From positions 313,382 through 377,381 of the forward strand of contig BCJX01000015.1 of NCBI GenBank assembly GCA_001600415.1: a stretch of DNA of 64,000 bases, written 5' to 3'. Position 1 is the first letter of the stretch. The number at the start of each line of letters is the position of its first letter. The notes beneath the pieces are model-generated. The model was given only the letters and a program-made list of their open reading frames with translations. It was not told where the DNA came from and made no database searches. Shown piece after piece: positions 32,312-43,543 of the stretch. Position numbers and translations under genes: made by a program. This DNA comes from Pascua guehoae. Lineage: Eukaryota > Basidiomycota > Tremellomycetes > Trichosporonales > Trichosporonaceae.

Positions 32312-34904
32312 ATGCCGCCAGAACCGGGAAAGATCCAGTCTCTGCCAGGTATGTTTGCCTTTTAGTCGCCCTCATCATCCCCCCTCTGTTGACATTGTTG
32401 ACACCCACCAGTCAAGGTCCTTTACACGATCGACACGTCCCCACAGTCATACCTCACCGTCCTCCCCGACCGGCACGACGTGTTTGTCCACCCGCGCACG
32501 GCCGCGGCGGACGACCTGCTCGGCAGTGTGGCGCTGAAGCCTCTCGGTCGGGGAGTTTGTTTTGCATCGTGAGTGTGGTGGTGGTTCATGTTAGCGTAGG
32601 CTGTCGATCCACTGCAAGGGGGTGTCTGCGGACACCTAACGATGATGATTGAGTAATATCGCTGGAGTTGGGGAGTGTCCTGCTCTCTCGACGAGGCGCT
32701 GAGCTCGTTGGTCGGCGCCCGACTGTCGGATGTGCCTTGTTTGTGTTCGAAGTCGGCGCCGTCGGCATGTCCATCAGCTTCCGCGGACTCGGACCAGCTG
32801 GCCAGAGGGATATTAATTGGTTGTTGGGAGAAGATGAGATTACCAACATATGGAAGACCTGATGTGGATGTGGCGATGGGGGAGGCGCTCCGTCAGAAAC
32901 GTTGGACAAGGAGTGTTGTTGTGACGGACAGTACTCACACCCGCAGACCAGAATGCGTCCCCAGCCCCGCCCTTGACTTTAGCGTCTACAACCTCGAGCC
33001 CGGGACGTCCAAACCCTCTCCGCGCGCATTCCCCGTGACCAACGCTACGACCTCGTCCAACCCATCACCATCCGCCTCCGCTGCGCCGCCCGCGAACGCG
33101 ACACCACGGTGGACGGGCCGGGGCTTTCTGTCCTGGGCGCTCTCCGAGGCCGGTACGGGCCGCACGCTCGCGCGTGGCCGCTTGGTGCGGGGGTACGAAT
33201 TCTCCCCGGCGTCATTTGCCGCGAGCGACGGGCTCGAGGCGCTCGTCGCCGCCGCGCGGGCGGGAGGCGACGAGAATGACGGCAAGGGGTGGGGGCTCGA
33301 GGTGACGCTCACGTTCCGCCAACTCAACCCCGAGGGCAAGCGCGAGTTTGCCGGGCGGCGGGCGTTTGAAGACATGCTGCAGGGCGGCAAGAGTACAGCG
33401 TCTGCACCGCTGGCCGTTGCGTCGTCGCCGGTGCGGCCGAGTGGGCGGGACGCCGGCACGAGCAATAACACGTTTGCAAAGCCTTCGTTGCCCGTCCGGT
33501 CGTCGCCTCGGCGGCATGGCGCCGCACGTAATTCCAGCAGTAGTAGTGGTCCGAGTAACGCAACCACCAACAACCACAACTACAGTCATGTGACGTACTC
33601 TGCCCATGCCAGCAGCAGCACCGCACACCCCCCGTCCTCGTCGTCGGCCCACCCACCATCCTCGTCGTCGACGGTCCGCTTCGGCCCGCACTCGTCAACC
33701 CCGCAGGCCCCACACTCCTCCACCCCGCACTCGCCCACACCCACCCGCTCGTCCATCAAGCCCGAACACCCGCGCGCAACCACACCCCCGCCCAAACCCG
33801 CCGACGCGCGAGTGCTCAAAACCCCGCCCCCGCCCTCGCCCAACCGCCTCGCCCTCATCCAGATGCTCAAAAACGAGGGCAAAATGTCCCCAGACATGGC
33901 GCGCAAGCTCGCAAATAACACGTTCCTCGCGCGGCTTCTCAAGGCTGCGACCCCAGGCTCCGGCTCTGCCTCGGGCTCGGGCTCGGGCTCAGGGCTGGCC
34001 ACGAGTACGCCTTCTGGATCGGCAGCCGTACCGCCCAGCCCGTCACGCACGGGGCCGAGTGCGGGCACACGGAGCGTCACTGCAGGTCCCAGTGGTACGA
34101 ACGCCGCAGACAAGCCCGCACACCCCTTCGTGTCCCATCCACCGCCAGCACCGAGCTCGGACCCCGGGTGGGCCATGACATCGTCTGCGGCGCTCGAGGG
34201 ATGCTACAATTGCGGCGAGACAGAGAGCGAGGGCTGGATGACCAAGAAGCTCAAGGACGGCGGCACGGGCCGTGTGTGTAATCGTGAGTATACTCTGCCT
34301 CCGCATATCTCTCCCTCCATCGTCCCCCAGTCCCCTAATGCCAGCCTGCGGGAGCTACTACAACAAGAACCGCCGCATGCGTCCACGCGAGCTCTGGGCA
34401 CAACCCCCAGTACAGCCCGTACGCTCGAGCCCGCGTCTAAACCGTCGCGCCGAACCACCCGCGGCAGTCGCAGAGTCACCGCGCAAACGACGCAAGGCTG
34501 CCCCGCCACCCAGTCCGCGGATGGCGACACGGGCGAGCGCGCGCGCCGAGGCCGAGGACGCGACCACCCCCACACCAGGAGGCGGAGGCGGTGTGCTCGA
34601 TTTCAGCAGCCACTTTCCGTTTGGGGCCAGTGTGGCGTCGTCGGCGTCGACACCGGGGTTTGTTGGTGTTGGGACCGGAGCGGGGTCAGGGACAGCAAAT
34701 GGAAATGGAAATCCGAATGGGAACGGAGATGGGAGTACCGACGACCTCGCGGCCATGTTTCTCCAGTTTGGCGATGAGAACGGTAACGGCAACGCGGACG
34801 GGATCAGCCTCGAGGCGCTGCTGGGTAATGATACCGAGAGTATCCTCGAAATGCTGCGGACGATTGAGAGCGAATCTGGGACCCATGCGCAGAGTGCACC
34901 GTAG
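32312..34904 (+). CDS. Ams2/Spt21-like protein with a GATA-type zinc finger
   Basis: Exons 32312-32348, 32412-32568, 32947-34283, 34345-34904 give 696 residues. The N-terminal part (KVLYTIDTSPQSYLTVLPD, LGSVALKPLGRGVCFASPE, DFSVYNLEP, WTGRGFLSWAL) fits the domain shared by fission yeast Ams2 and budding yeast Spt21, factors that promote histone gene transcription. Near residue 484-514 lies CYNCGETESEG...RVCNPCGSYYNKN, a C-X2-C...C-X2-C GATA-type finger with 21 residues between the Cys pairs, longer than the usual 17-18, and basic RRMRPREL after it. The intervening region is Ser/Pro-rich. The C-terminus is Gly/Asn-rich with short acidic helices. The third finger Cys lies at the end of exon 3 and the fourth at the start of exon 4. 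Intron 2 is 378 nt. Confidence 0.78.
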
Positions 34905-35599
34905 GTGATTGTGTTGGTTGAGCTGCGGAAGGGGGGGAGCAAGGGACGGGGAGTGGGGAAGAGGTGGGAGCGTGGAGAGCCGTACACATTGTAGAATATA
35001 CATTTATGATTTCATTGCATTCACAGTACGTCCATGGACGACTTGACGACTGGTCCATTCGGTATCGTGTGGCGCGGCCTGTGGCTCGGTAATTGCACAA
35101 ACGTTTGTTGAGCATGTCCTCCCTCATGCAACGACCTGCATACGCCGTGTCGCGTCGCGGCATCTCTACCTCCTCTTCTTTCCTCATCTCGACAGCCATC
35201 GTACATAAAGGCACTGTTCTTATTGCACTAGCGAGACGCACTAAAAGGTACAAGTGGTAGAATGACATGGACCAGTACAGTCTGGAGGGCGAATGGTGTC
35301 TTTGGCCCTGTCTCCTTGGTATGTGGTGGGGGAAAAACATGATGATGGCATGGCATGATTGCATCATAGCGTGCACACTACTGTCCCGTACACAGCATCT
35401 CTTCTTGCTTGTCATCTCCTGAAGGGGGGGGGGGGGGGGGGGATGGAGATGAATCTGGAGGCAACAGGCAGATTTTTTTAAAACAAAAAAAACTAGCAGG
35501 ACGAAGGGGGAAGACCGCAGGACCGTGCTGAGCAGAAGCGCCTCGTGCAGTGGCACAGACCGCGCGAATTCTGGGTGGGGAAAAATGAGATTCGGCATG
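34905..35599. other. convergent intergenic region with a 19-nt G run
   Basis: Poly-G at 35424-35442 and an A-rich stretch at 35473-35492. No gene recognised between the converging 3' ends at 34904 and 35600. Confidence 0.6.
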
Positions 35600-37082
35600 T
35601 TAGGAGCGCATGGTGTCGCTCACTACCCACCCCTCCTCGCGCGCCCGCAGCTCTGCAATCTTCCTCTTCCTTGCCTCCATCTCAATGTTGTTCTGCTCCA
35701 TCTGCCTCTGGAGCTCTTCACGCCTAGCCGCCATCTCCTCCAGGGCCGCCTCTTCAGTCATGATGTCAATCTTCTCCTCGACGCTTCGGAGGTCGGCTTG
35801 GTAGCGGGCGAGCTCCGCTTTGTGGTGGGCGACCTTCGTCTCGTGGTTTGCTTTCAGCGCCAATAGCTGCTTGAGACCGTCGTCGAGAGATCGGGGTTGG
35901 ACGCGAGCCGGCCCAAGCTCTTGCTGCAGATATCAGTGGGTGGCCAAGAGATTCGGCAGCCGTCCTCGGAGCACGTACCTTCTCGTTGGCTTCAGTGTCC
36001 CGACAAACTGCCTTGCCCTTGGTACCTTCTGTCTTCTCGGCTGGCGGGCTGGGGGTAACAGGAGGAGAGGGGCGGGGCGAGGAACGGTTGAAACGCGACG
36101 ATGTGCCCATGCGGGCCGCATCCGAGGAACGGCCTGGAAGAACGGACGATGACGAGCCACTGGGAAGGATGGAAGCCGACGAGCCACTGGGGAGGATGGA
36201 AGGCAACGAGGGGCGTTCACGATCCGAGGATGTCGACGACTGGGGGCTGGTCATGGACTGGGTGCTCGACGGCCCAACATCCGCAACTTGGAGGGAAGGA
36301 CGGAGGCCAGTGCGGAGGCGTTTCGAAGGGGGCGGCTTGTGACTGTATGACTTGTCCACATAGTCCGGACTGTCATCGTCGTCATCATCCGACTCGGACT
36401 CGGTTTCTTCAGAGCTCATCTCGGGGTTTGTCTCGGGGTTTGTCTTGGCATGGCGAGTAGAAGCGATGCGGTGCGGGCGCTTGGACGGACCAGGCACATG
36501 GTCTCGAGTGGGCTGGGTGTCGATCTGTGTCGTCGGACGGGACACCTGGGTTTGGGGGAGCTGGTCGTCGGTTGGCGCCTGGCGTTTACCAGTGTTGCTC
36601 TCGGTGTTATTTCCGCCGACTCCGGTGACGAGCGGCTGGGTCAACCTCTTGTGGGTTTTCCACCGCTTGAGGAGCCTGTTGACGACGCCTTTGGTCATTC
36701 CGAGACCCGTCTGATCGCGAACGAGGGTACGGACGTCCTTTGGGTCCCACCGGCTCTCAAGGATGAGCTTTACAATGCGGGGTGCGATATCCGGTACGCG
36801 GGTAATGTCTGTAATGGGTTGATGATTGTGGTCGTTTTTAATGATACGCAGCGTCCACGGCTCGTCCTCGGATGCGCGACTGACGAGGATGCTGTGCTTG
36901 CATCGCTCCTCACTGCAACTCAAGTGATAGTTGCCCGACGACTCTGGGGGCTCCTTGGGGCGACCATAGCTGTAGCCCTGCTCGCAGGCACGATCCTTGA
37001 TTGCGTCGAGGAGCGTTTTACGATCGTAGTGTTCTTCTTCAGACTTTATGAAAGGAAGGCGAAAGGGGGAGCGACCCTTCAT
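35600..37082 (-). CDS. FAR1-like zinc-domain protein with NLS and C-terminal coiled coil
   Basis: Minus-strand exons 35979-37082 and 35600-35923 (GTACGT donor, CAG acceptor, phase 0) give 475 residues. C56-X4-C61 (CSEERCKHSILVSR) and H85-N-H87 repeat the FAR1/WRKY-GCM1-type pattern of the paralogues at 12463, 16107 and 18002. The helical tail ends VNRLLKRW. Residues about 225-262 are acidic (SSEETESESDDDDDD), followed by PPPSKRLRTG, the family NLS. A Ser-rich stretch has the repeated unit ILPSGSS. The second exon is a coiled coil (EEMAARREELQRQMEQNNIE). No transposase domain. Isolated here by about 16 kb from its paralogues and on the other strand. Confidence 0.8.
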
Positions 37083-38162
37083 GTTGGGTTGGGCTGAGGG
37101 AAGGGTATTGCTTCAAGCGCGTTGGATCGAAGTGATGGGGGCTTTGGGCGTCGAATTAAGAGCGTTAAGTGTTGTGCACGATCCAAAGCAGAGGCGTAAA
37201 GAACGAGTGTGGCAACGAGCAAAGGAAGGAAACAATGAGCTGGTGGGAGACGGGTTGAAAGGCGAGGCTCGAGAGGAAGAGTGGAGAAGAAGAAAAAGAG
37301 TGGAACAATGTTGGAGTGAAAGGTGTACAGAGACGCTGACAAAGTGTGGGGGGAAGGAAGGAAGGAAGGAAGGAAGGAAGATCAACACGTGTCATGTGCA
37401 AGGAAGGTCGAGCAAGGGCACTCACTGTACGCACCCCAGAAATTACTTCCGTCAACCAGAGCTCGGCAATGGCATAGTAGCCTCTGCATGCATTCCAGCA
37501 CTGCATTATACCGCACTAGCTCGCGCATCTTTCCATGCGTGCACCGCAGACTGTGACCAGCCCTCTGCCCTCGGAAAGCACTGTCCATATAAGCCAACAT
37601 GAAATTTGTGCCACAAAGCCGCAATGCCCGTGGTTGGTCAAAGTGCCACAATGACATGGTGGCCCGGTTGCCGGTTGGACAGTGGTGCAACATCTCTTGG
37701 GTGGCTCGCAAGGGAATTCCACCATTCAGTGATCAGGGGGTGATACACAGACGCGGAGTCCCGTCCATTTGCGCCGTAGCGAAGAGGGGTGGCACTCATC
37801 TCCTGGGTGCCCGCACCCCCGATGAAGTCATCTCTGTCGAGGGCGGCTCTTCTTCTTGTTCTGGAACACCCAGCGAATACATCGAAGCCACCTGCAGGTA
37901 TACCGGCTTGGCTTGCACGTAGGCTTGAGAAGGAACCAGGCCCCACTGTCCTGGCTGAATATCAAGTCACCCCTTATACTGGTCCTCCTCTGTGTCTGTT
38001 GGCAACAGTGCTATGTCTAACGTGGGGAAACCCACACCAACACCCATGCTGTGGCACTTTCGACGCTCACTGGACCTCGTCACCAGAACACCCTAGTCAC
38101 TGGTTCACTCGAGCCACTTGATACGAGACACAGAGCCACGGGGAAGTAGGAAAAAGAGCATC
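37083..38162. other. upstream region of the FAR1-like gene and tRNA flank, no gene
   Basis: 37100-37350 is purine-rich on + (pyrimidine-rich in the sense of the minus gene), as expected for its promoter and leader. No protein-like frame at 37390-38160. A T5 run on the minus strand (38151-38155) is the terminator of the tRNA gene. Confidence 0.5.
37352..37380 (-). repeat. (CTTC)n microsatellite upstream of a FAR1-like gene
   Basis: GGAAGGAAGG on the + strand, that is CTTC units in the sense of the gene at 35600-37082, about 270 bp before its ATG. A same-sense array lies before the paralogue at 12463. Confidence 0.85.
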
Positions 38163-38242
38163 TCTCTGTCGGAGAGTCGAACTCCGCTCTCCCGCGCGCA
38201 CACAGTGACAAGCGAGCATACTAAACCGATATACGAACAGAG
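38163..38242 (-). tRNA. tRNA-Asp (GTC) with a short intron
   Basis: Read on the minus strand from 38242. Acceptor stem CTCTGTT pairs with GACAGAG. The D-arm contains GGTTTAGTA. The anticodon stem CTCGC pairs with GCGGG, with loop TTGTCA carrying anticodon GTC. An insert of about 10 nt after the anticodon fits the usual intron position (37/38). The T-arm is GGAGTTCGACTCTCC-like. A TTTTT pol III terminator follows at 38151-38155. Anticodon and arms fit Asp. Confidence 0.8.
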
Positions 38243-38553
38243 AAGTGTTCGAGCCGCGCAGGCTCTTGCCCGGTCGCGCCTGGCTGCCTTTTGTCGTGGT
38301 TGAGCGACATCGCAGTGTGATGAGACGGGCAGGTCGCAAGCCATGACTACACTGCGAGTTGAGCAGAAGAGCAACCACAGATGATATGGGATATATCGTC
38401 ATGGTATGTACATCAAGGATCCAATGAATAGTCGTGGCCCGTGCTTCTTCCTGCACGTCCGGAGGCAAACTCCCCGAATAGTGTGGCTAAGGGCCCTCAT
38501 TGCCGCGCCTACCTCCTTCAGCTACCGAGCTACCGCATGCACGACCTAGGTGC
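38243..38553. other. intergenic, no gene seen
   Basis: About 310 bp between the tRNA-Asp 5' end and the 3' end of the gene at 38554. No protein-like frame. Confidence 0.6.
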
Positions 38554-39722
38554 CTAGCAGCACCCCTCATGCGCGGGCGTGAGGCACTTCTCATGCGCCC
38601 ATCCCGGGACGTTCTTCTTCTCCATCTTGGCAGTGTGCGCCTCGACCGCGGCCGGGAGGGTCCCCGGGGACGTGAGTGCCATGCTGCAGAGGCGGTTGCG
38701 AGCCGTGTTCAGGGCTGCGTGTGAGTGCCTCGTGTAACTCCTCACTCCCTCGCTCCCTCGGCGTCACACTCACTCCGCATGGCCTTCTTGAGCGTGTCAT
38801 GCTTGGCGTAGCGCATCTCGATGACCAGGCTCGCCAACTGCATGGCCTTGCGGTAGAACAGGGCGTCAACGTCACCGAGGCGCGTGCACACGATGGCAAG
38901 GTTGAGGAGGAGCGAGCCGTGGCTGGAATGTTAGCTTGTCCCCTGCCTTGGCGACTGTCCCCGCTCCTCGACTCGACTCACAGCTGCGCGACGCCGAGCT
39001 CGTACGCCTGCGTGCCTGAGAAGGCCTCGGGAGTGGCGTGCCAGGGGAGCAGCTGGAACAGAGCGTCCAGGTACAGGAGCAAGGCGTTGCTAGCCTTGCC
39101 GTCCGAGTCGTCGGGCTTTGAGTTCTTGAGCATCCTGAGGGTGAGCGCCTGCCCACCCAACTTGTCCTCTGCGTACTCGTTGGCCTTGTTCTTTTGCGCT
39201 TCGAGGCGGACCAAGAGTGGCTTGAGCGGCTCGACCTCGTTCCTCCTCTTGCGGGCCGCGGCGTCCTTGATACAGTTGAAAGGGCGGTTGGGAAAGCTCT
39301 TCTTGAGGATATCGATCAGGCCGTAGACGATAATGAGCGTCTGGCAACGCTGGTCCTGCTCGTGCAGGGGCACGAGTTTGGTAATCTGGTCGGCCGTGGG
39401 CGTGCCCCCGCGCCCATTGCGAGTGAGGCTGGGGTAAGTGACAGGCGAGGGGGATGGAGCGAGGGGTCGGGACGCACGACATCATCTCAAACATGGTCCC
39501 CATGCCCAGCTGCTTGACATTGTCGAGGCCCTGCTCGACCGGGTACATGCTCCAGAGCTTCTTGTTGAGCGACGTGTCCGACTGGTCGAGGGCGGCGTCG
39601 GTAATCTTGACGCGTGGGATGCCCATGGCGTCACCGCCGGATGTCATGTCCGAGGTGAGCTTGCCGTTCTCGTACTTAGTCTGCGGCGAGTAGATGAGGG
39701 CGTTCTTGATAGTAGTCTGCAT
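38554..39722 (-). CDS. uncharacterised helical protein ending in Cys-Cys
   Basis: Minus-strand exons 39478-39722, 38982-39428, 38774-38922, 38554-38714, introns of 49-59 nt, all phases joining, give 333 residues. The sequence is mostly amphipathic helix (LIIVYGLIDILKKSFPNRPF, ALLLYLDALFQLLPWHATPE, HGSLLLNLAIVCTRLGDVDA, FYRKAMQLASLVIEMRYAKH), which could be a TPR- or BRO1-like helical solenoid, though I cannot confirm either. The protein ends AHEGCC-stop. A terminal CC is the classic dicysteine prenylation site of Rab GTPases, yet no GTPase motif is present. Prenylation-based membrane attachment is therefore speculative. No signal peptide or membrane span. Confidence 0.7.
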
Positions 39723-40781
39723 CGTTGCTTGTTGTCTGTTGCTTGTTGCTTGACTCTTTGTTGGATGGTTGTTGACACTGAGTTAGGGGACAGTCGTGAA
39801 GAAGGGAAGACAAAGCAAAGTCGAGTCGCACCATTCCATTCCCTACTGACCTTCACCTCGTAGTCCAAGCACCTAGGCACGTCCGAGTCCCGCTGCGGAA
39901 GCAAAATACGCTACCGTGCGGCCACGGTTTATTGATGACTTGGTATACTCTGCGAGGCCGCTAGGCCAGCAGTGGATAGGAATGGATGAGGCACTAGCTG
40001 ATACCTCGGTGTTGCATGTTGCTATACACGCGTAGAGTGGGTCATTTGGATGCCGGTGCTGTAGCAGCCAGCTCGCGGTCTTCAAGGGGCGTCCACTTTT
40101 AACACACATTACCCAACAGCTCCTTCTAGGCATGCATCCATGTCCTCTGGGTTTACAGGAAGGTGTCCCTCGTGGTCTGCATCTGGAATAACCAAAGAGC
40201 AGAGCAAAGTGTCACCCAAAGTTTCGAGAATGGTGATGAAACATGAACGCGAGCTGGCTTGCAAAACGGGAGGTGTGAGTTTAAAACGCACCCGCCGTTT
40301 CTGTTTCGGTGATGCCGAAGTTCGGCCGTACGGCGCACTCCCCAACTTGCCCCGACACTCTTTTCTCCAGCATCTTCAAATGCATGGCGCTCTTTAGTGC
40401 CTCCCGCCCATTCTCTGGACCTGCCACTATCATACATCAGCTTGGGAGACTCAGTCTGATCCATGCACACACGCAATTCCTCACGATGTTGTGGCGCGCT
40501 TTACGTGGTGATTAGATTAGATAGCGAGAGTGAGCGTCATTCGACGCGCCAAGATTGTGTCACCGTGGGAGAGTGGCCCACCGAGTGCATCCCGCGGCCA
40601 TAAATCAAATCACTGGAGTCCAATTATACCACCTCGCACAGCCTTTAGCATGTCCTCGAGCTGCGCACAATGGCATAGCGATACCAACGCGGAGTGTCCG
40701 GACAAAACCTCGTGCGGTCGACGGTCACTCCCATGCGAAAAACAGGCCCAAGTTCCCAGTGAACTGAGCGGAAGCAAAAGA
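39723..40781. other. intergenic, no supported protein gene
   Basis: Minus-strand sequence around 39895-39935 contains GGCCGCACGGTAGCG, like a tRNA D-arm, but no complete cloverleaf can be built. Other frames here are short and lack protein character. Confidence 0.5.
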
Positions 40782-40869
40782 TGGACGAGTGGCGGATTGA
40801 ACGCCAGGCCTTCAGTACTGCTTGAAATGTCAATGCAAAACGGACGCTCTACCACTGAGCTACACGCCC
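40782..40869 (-). tRNA. tRNA-Ala (TGC), probably intron-containing
   Basis: On the minus strand from 40869: acceptor GGGCGTG, D-arm TAGCTCAGTGGTAGAGCG typical of tRNA-Ala, anticodon arm TCCGT-TTTGCA with TGC, then an insert of about 14-16 nt consistent with an intron after position 37, and T-arm TGGCG-TTCAATC-CGCCA. The 3' acceptor strand CTCGTCC pairs with the 5' strand except for one T-T mismatch. A TTTT terminator follows (40777-40780). The anticodon stem has one mismatch, so a weakly decayed copy is possible. Confidence 0.65.
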
Positions 40870-41745
40870 GATGCTGTGGGTGTCCATCAATCAGGCTGGG
40901 GGTAGTACGATGGTACAGGGGTGGCGAGGAGGAGTGTGTCGCTGTGCTGAAAGGGGCATTTCATGAGAGAAAGAAGGTCGTCTCGTATCGCGGCCAAGAA
41001 TTGATCGGACAATGCCGACACGCCGTCTGCTCCACCGATCTTTCATGATTCTGGATACTAGTATATAACTCCCACTTATCCGTTTGTACATGCGGCACAG
41101 TACATGCACACTGGCCCACAGGCTCCGTCTACGAAAATACTGTACCTTGCCGCCTAAAGTCCTAGCAGGCGCCTGGATGTTTTCCGCATGCGCGCCACAT
41201 TCACGGCGCGGACCTGGAGTACGGCCCGGCGTAAATTTGTTTCTCGACAGTCATTGAAGCCAAGGCGGTAAAAGTCGGCATGCAAGTAGCCATTGCATGG
41301 AGGTATTTATTAAAAATATGGTACATGCATGGCTGGCCGCTGAGGTGCCCTTCCTAGGAGGCGTAACCTCGTTATCCTACCAGGGAGCAAGTCCATATCC
41401 TCGTCTGTCTCATGCCGGCCCAGGGTGCTGTGTCTGCTCTGATTTATTTTATTTTATTGTATTATTTGGCAAGAGGAACCAAGCGGTACTGGGTCGGCAT
41501 GATTACATCACTGGTATACTGCACTATGATGCCTGAGCCGATACGACTATTGAAACACTTTTTCGTGCACTCATTTCTTACTCGCTACACTGAACATAGG
41601 CCATGGCGGCGGCCAGGAGCGGCCCGCACACAGGAGGCGGGCATAACGGCAGCCGGAACTCATCCTGTGGGGGTATACCTGGTGAGGCGCACTTAAACCC
41701 CGCCATCGCCAGGGACTCCACACTTGCCACACGGGGCCTCAACCC
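40870..41745. other. intergenic, no gene seen
   Basis: AT-rich patches at 41440-41470. No protein-like frame before the 3' end of the minus-strand gene at 41746. Confidence 0.5.
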
Positions 41746-43543
41746 CTAACGACCACCCCGCGCCCGCAGCTCATCCCGCTTCCTCTCCATCTCCACACGC
41801 CGCTGCTCCATCTCCTCCAGCTCGCGCCCGATCTGCACCTCTTCTTCGGCCTTGCGTACCCGCTCCTCGGCGGCGGCGAGGAGGTCTTCGAGCTCGGCGA
41901 TGCGGGCGCGCAGGCGGGCGATTTCGTCGAGGACAAGTTTCGAGTCGAGGGGCTGGTGTGTGAGTTGGAATAAGTGGCCGCGAGTGAGAGTATAGTTTGT
42001 TAGAAGATTAGTAGGCAGGGACATACCTCGTGCATTGTACCCGGTGTAGTGTTCAGTTCCCAACGCGCGATTGGGTTGTTTTCGACACGGGAGGACTCTC
42101 CCAGTACGACGGTCGTGAGGACCGACCTCGACACCCGTCGACGCCGTTTCGTCGTCGCCTCGCTGTCGTCGGAATTGTCGTCGGACACCGATACCACGCT
42201 CTCTACCCTCGACCGCTTCACACCCACGACAGGCACGTTTGGCGCCCAGGGGGGCAGTGTAGAGGGGCCCGGCGATGTGCGCCATGCCTGTGGAGCGGAC
42301 TTTGACTTGGCCCCCGTGGTCACTTGGGTGGGCGACTTTGACTTTGAGGGGGTGCTTGCGGCCTTGCGCTCGGCGACTTGCCAGAAGTTGGTGTATTTCG
42401 TCCCGACGTCGTTGCCGAGGACGTACTGCGTCGGGGGTTGCGTCGGGGGTTGGGGCTTGTGTTTTACGATAGTGGGCTTGTTTGTCGCGTTGGCCCGCTG
42501 AAAAAGGTGGATAAATGACGGCGTCACTGTTTTGGGCTTCGTCTTGGTTTGCTTGTCGGTCTTCTGGGCGTTCACCCCGGGTTTATCCGCCTTGCACGTC
42601 TCCTTTTCCTTCTCCCTCCCCTTCTCCTTCCCTTTCTCCTTCCCCTTGCCCTTCCACCCACTCTCCCTGTCCTTCCCAATGCGTCCCTCCTCCTTCTCCC
42701 TCTCCATAACCCCCTCCCCCTTCCCACCTCTCCCCAACTTGTCCACCCTCCCCATCCTCCCGCCCCTATACTCCCACTCCCACCCCGTCCCCCGCGTGTG
42801 CATATCGCACCCTCCACTGCCCCTCCGGCACCCAAGGCACGAGAGGCGCTTGTACCGTCCCCGGCGGGAGCCCGGCTGGAGGGCCGGGATGGTGCACTGC
42901 ATCTCGAGGCGGGTGCACGTCAGGCATGCGTCGGCGGGTTGTGTGCTGGGTAAGTTGTCAGTTCATGTCAGGTGTATTGTCTGCGGGCGAGGTAGTCTTG
43001 GTCGTGTTTGGGTTGGAGCGTCGTCGCTCCTTCCCCTGCATTGGGGGGGTCGTGAGCTTGTGAGCTTGTGAGCTCGGGATTAGTCTGCTCACGATGGGCA
43101 ACTGCTCAAGCCTGATACCACCAGATGCCCAAACACTCGCCAGCTGGTATGCGCACCCAACAGTGCGGCCCTACTCACACATAATACGCCTTGTCCCTCT
43201 GCACCGGATCGGGCGTAAACCCCATCCGCACCATCTCGTCCACGCCGACCTCCCTCCGCCCGACCGTCCCAGGCGTGCCCGAGGAGGCGGTGCTGGGCAC
43301 CGCGGACGCCATGGGCGAGGAAGGTTTGGGCCAAATGGGGAGGGCTAGGGAGGACGACGAGGAGGTTGAGGGTGAGGGGGAGAGTATGCAGAACCGCGCG
43401 GGGGTTGGAGCTGAGGTTGGGGTCGGGGTTGAAGTTGGGGCTGGGGTCGAGGTTGGGCTAGGGGTTGAAGTTGGACTGGGTATGGGGGTGGGAGTGGGGG
43501 AGGTGAGGAAGTAGGGGAGGTAAGGGGGCAGCGGCGGGGGCAT
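41746..43543 (-). CDS. Zn2Cys6-like cluster protein with C-terminal coiled coil
   Basis: Minus-strand exons 43179-43543, 42027-42945, 41746-41952 (GTGAGT and GTATGT donors) give 496 residues. Exon 1 is Pro/Thr/Ser repeat sequence (PSPTSTP-type units) ending VRMGFTPDPVQRDKAYYV. Exon 2 opens with ACLTCTRLEMQC, an 18-residue linker and CLGCRRGSGGC: C-X2-C-X6-C twice, the pattern of the fungal Zn(II)2Cys6 cluster but with an unusually long linker. Next come GWEWEYRGGRMGRV, a Lys/Glu-rich tract (KGKEKGKEKGREKEKE), ESVVSVSDDNSDDSE and the basic KRRRRVSR. The last exon is a coiled coil (EEVQIGRELEEMEQRRVEME). The block order and the WEWE motif match the gene at 56689, so the two are paralogues. Probably a nuclear DNA-binding protein. 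Confidence 0.72.

Noticed and set aside
39890..39960. Possible tRNA D-arm (GGCCGCACGGTAGCG, minus strand)
   Set aside because: The T-arm lacks the TTC pattern and stems do not pair.
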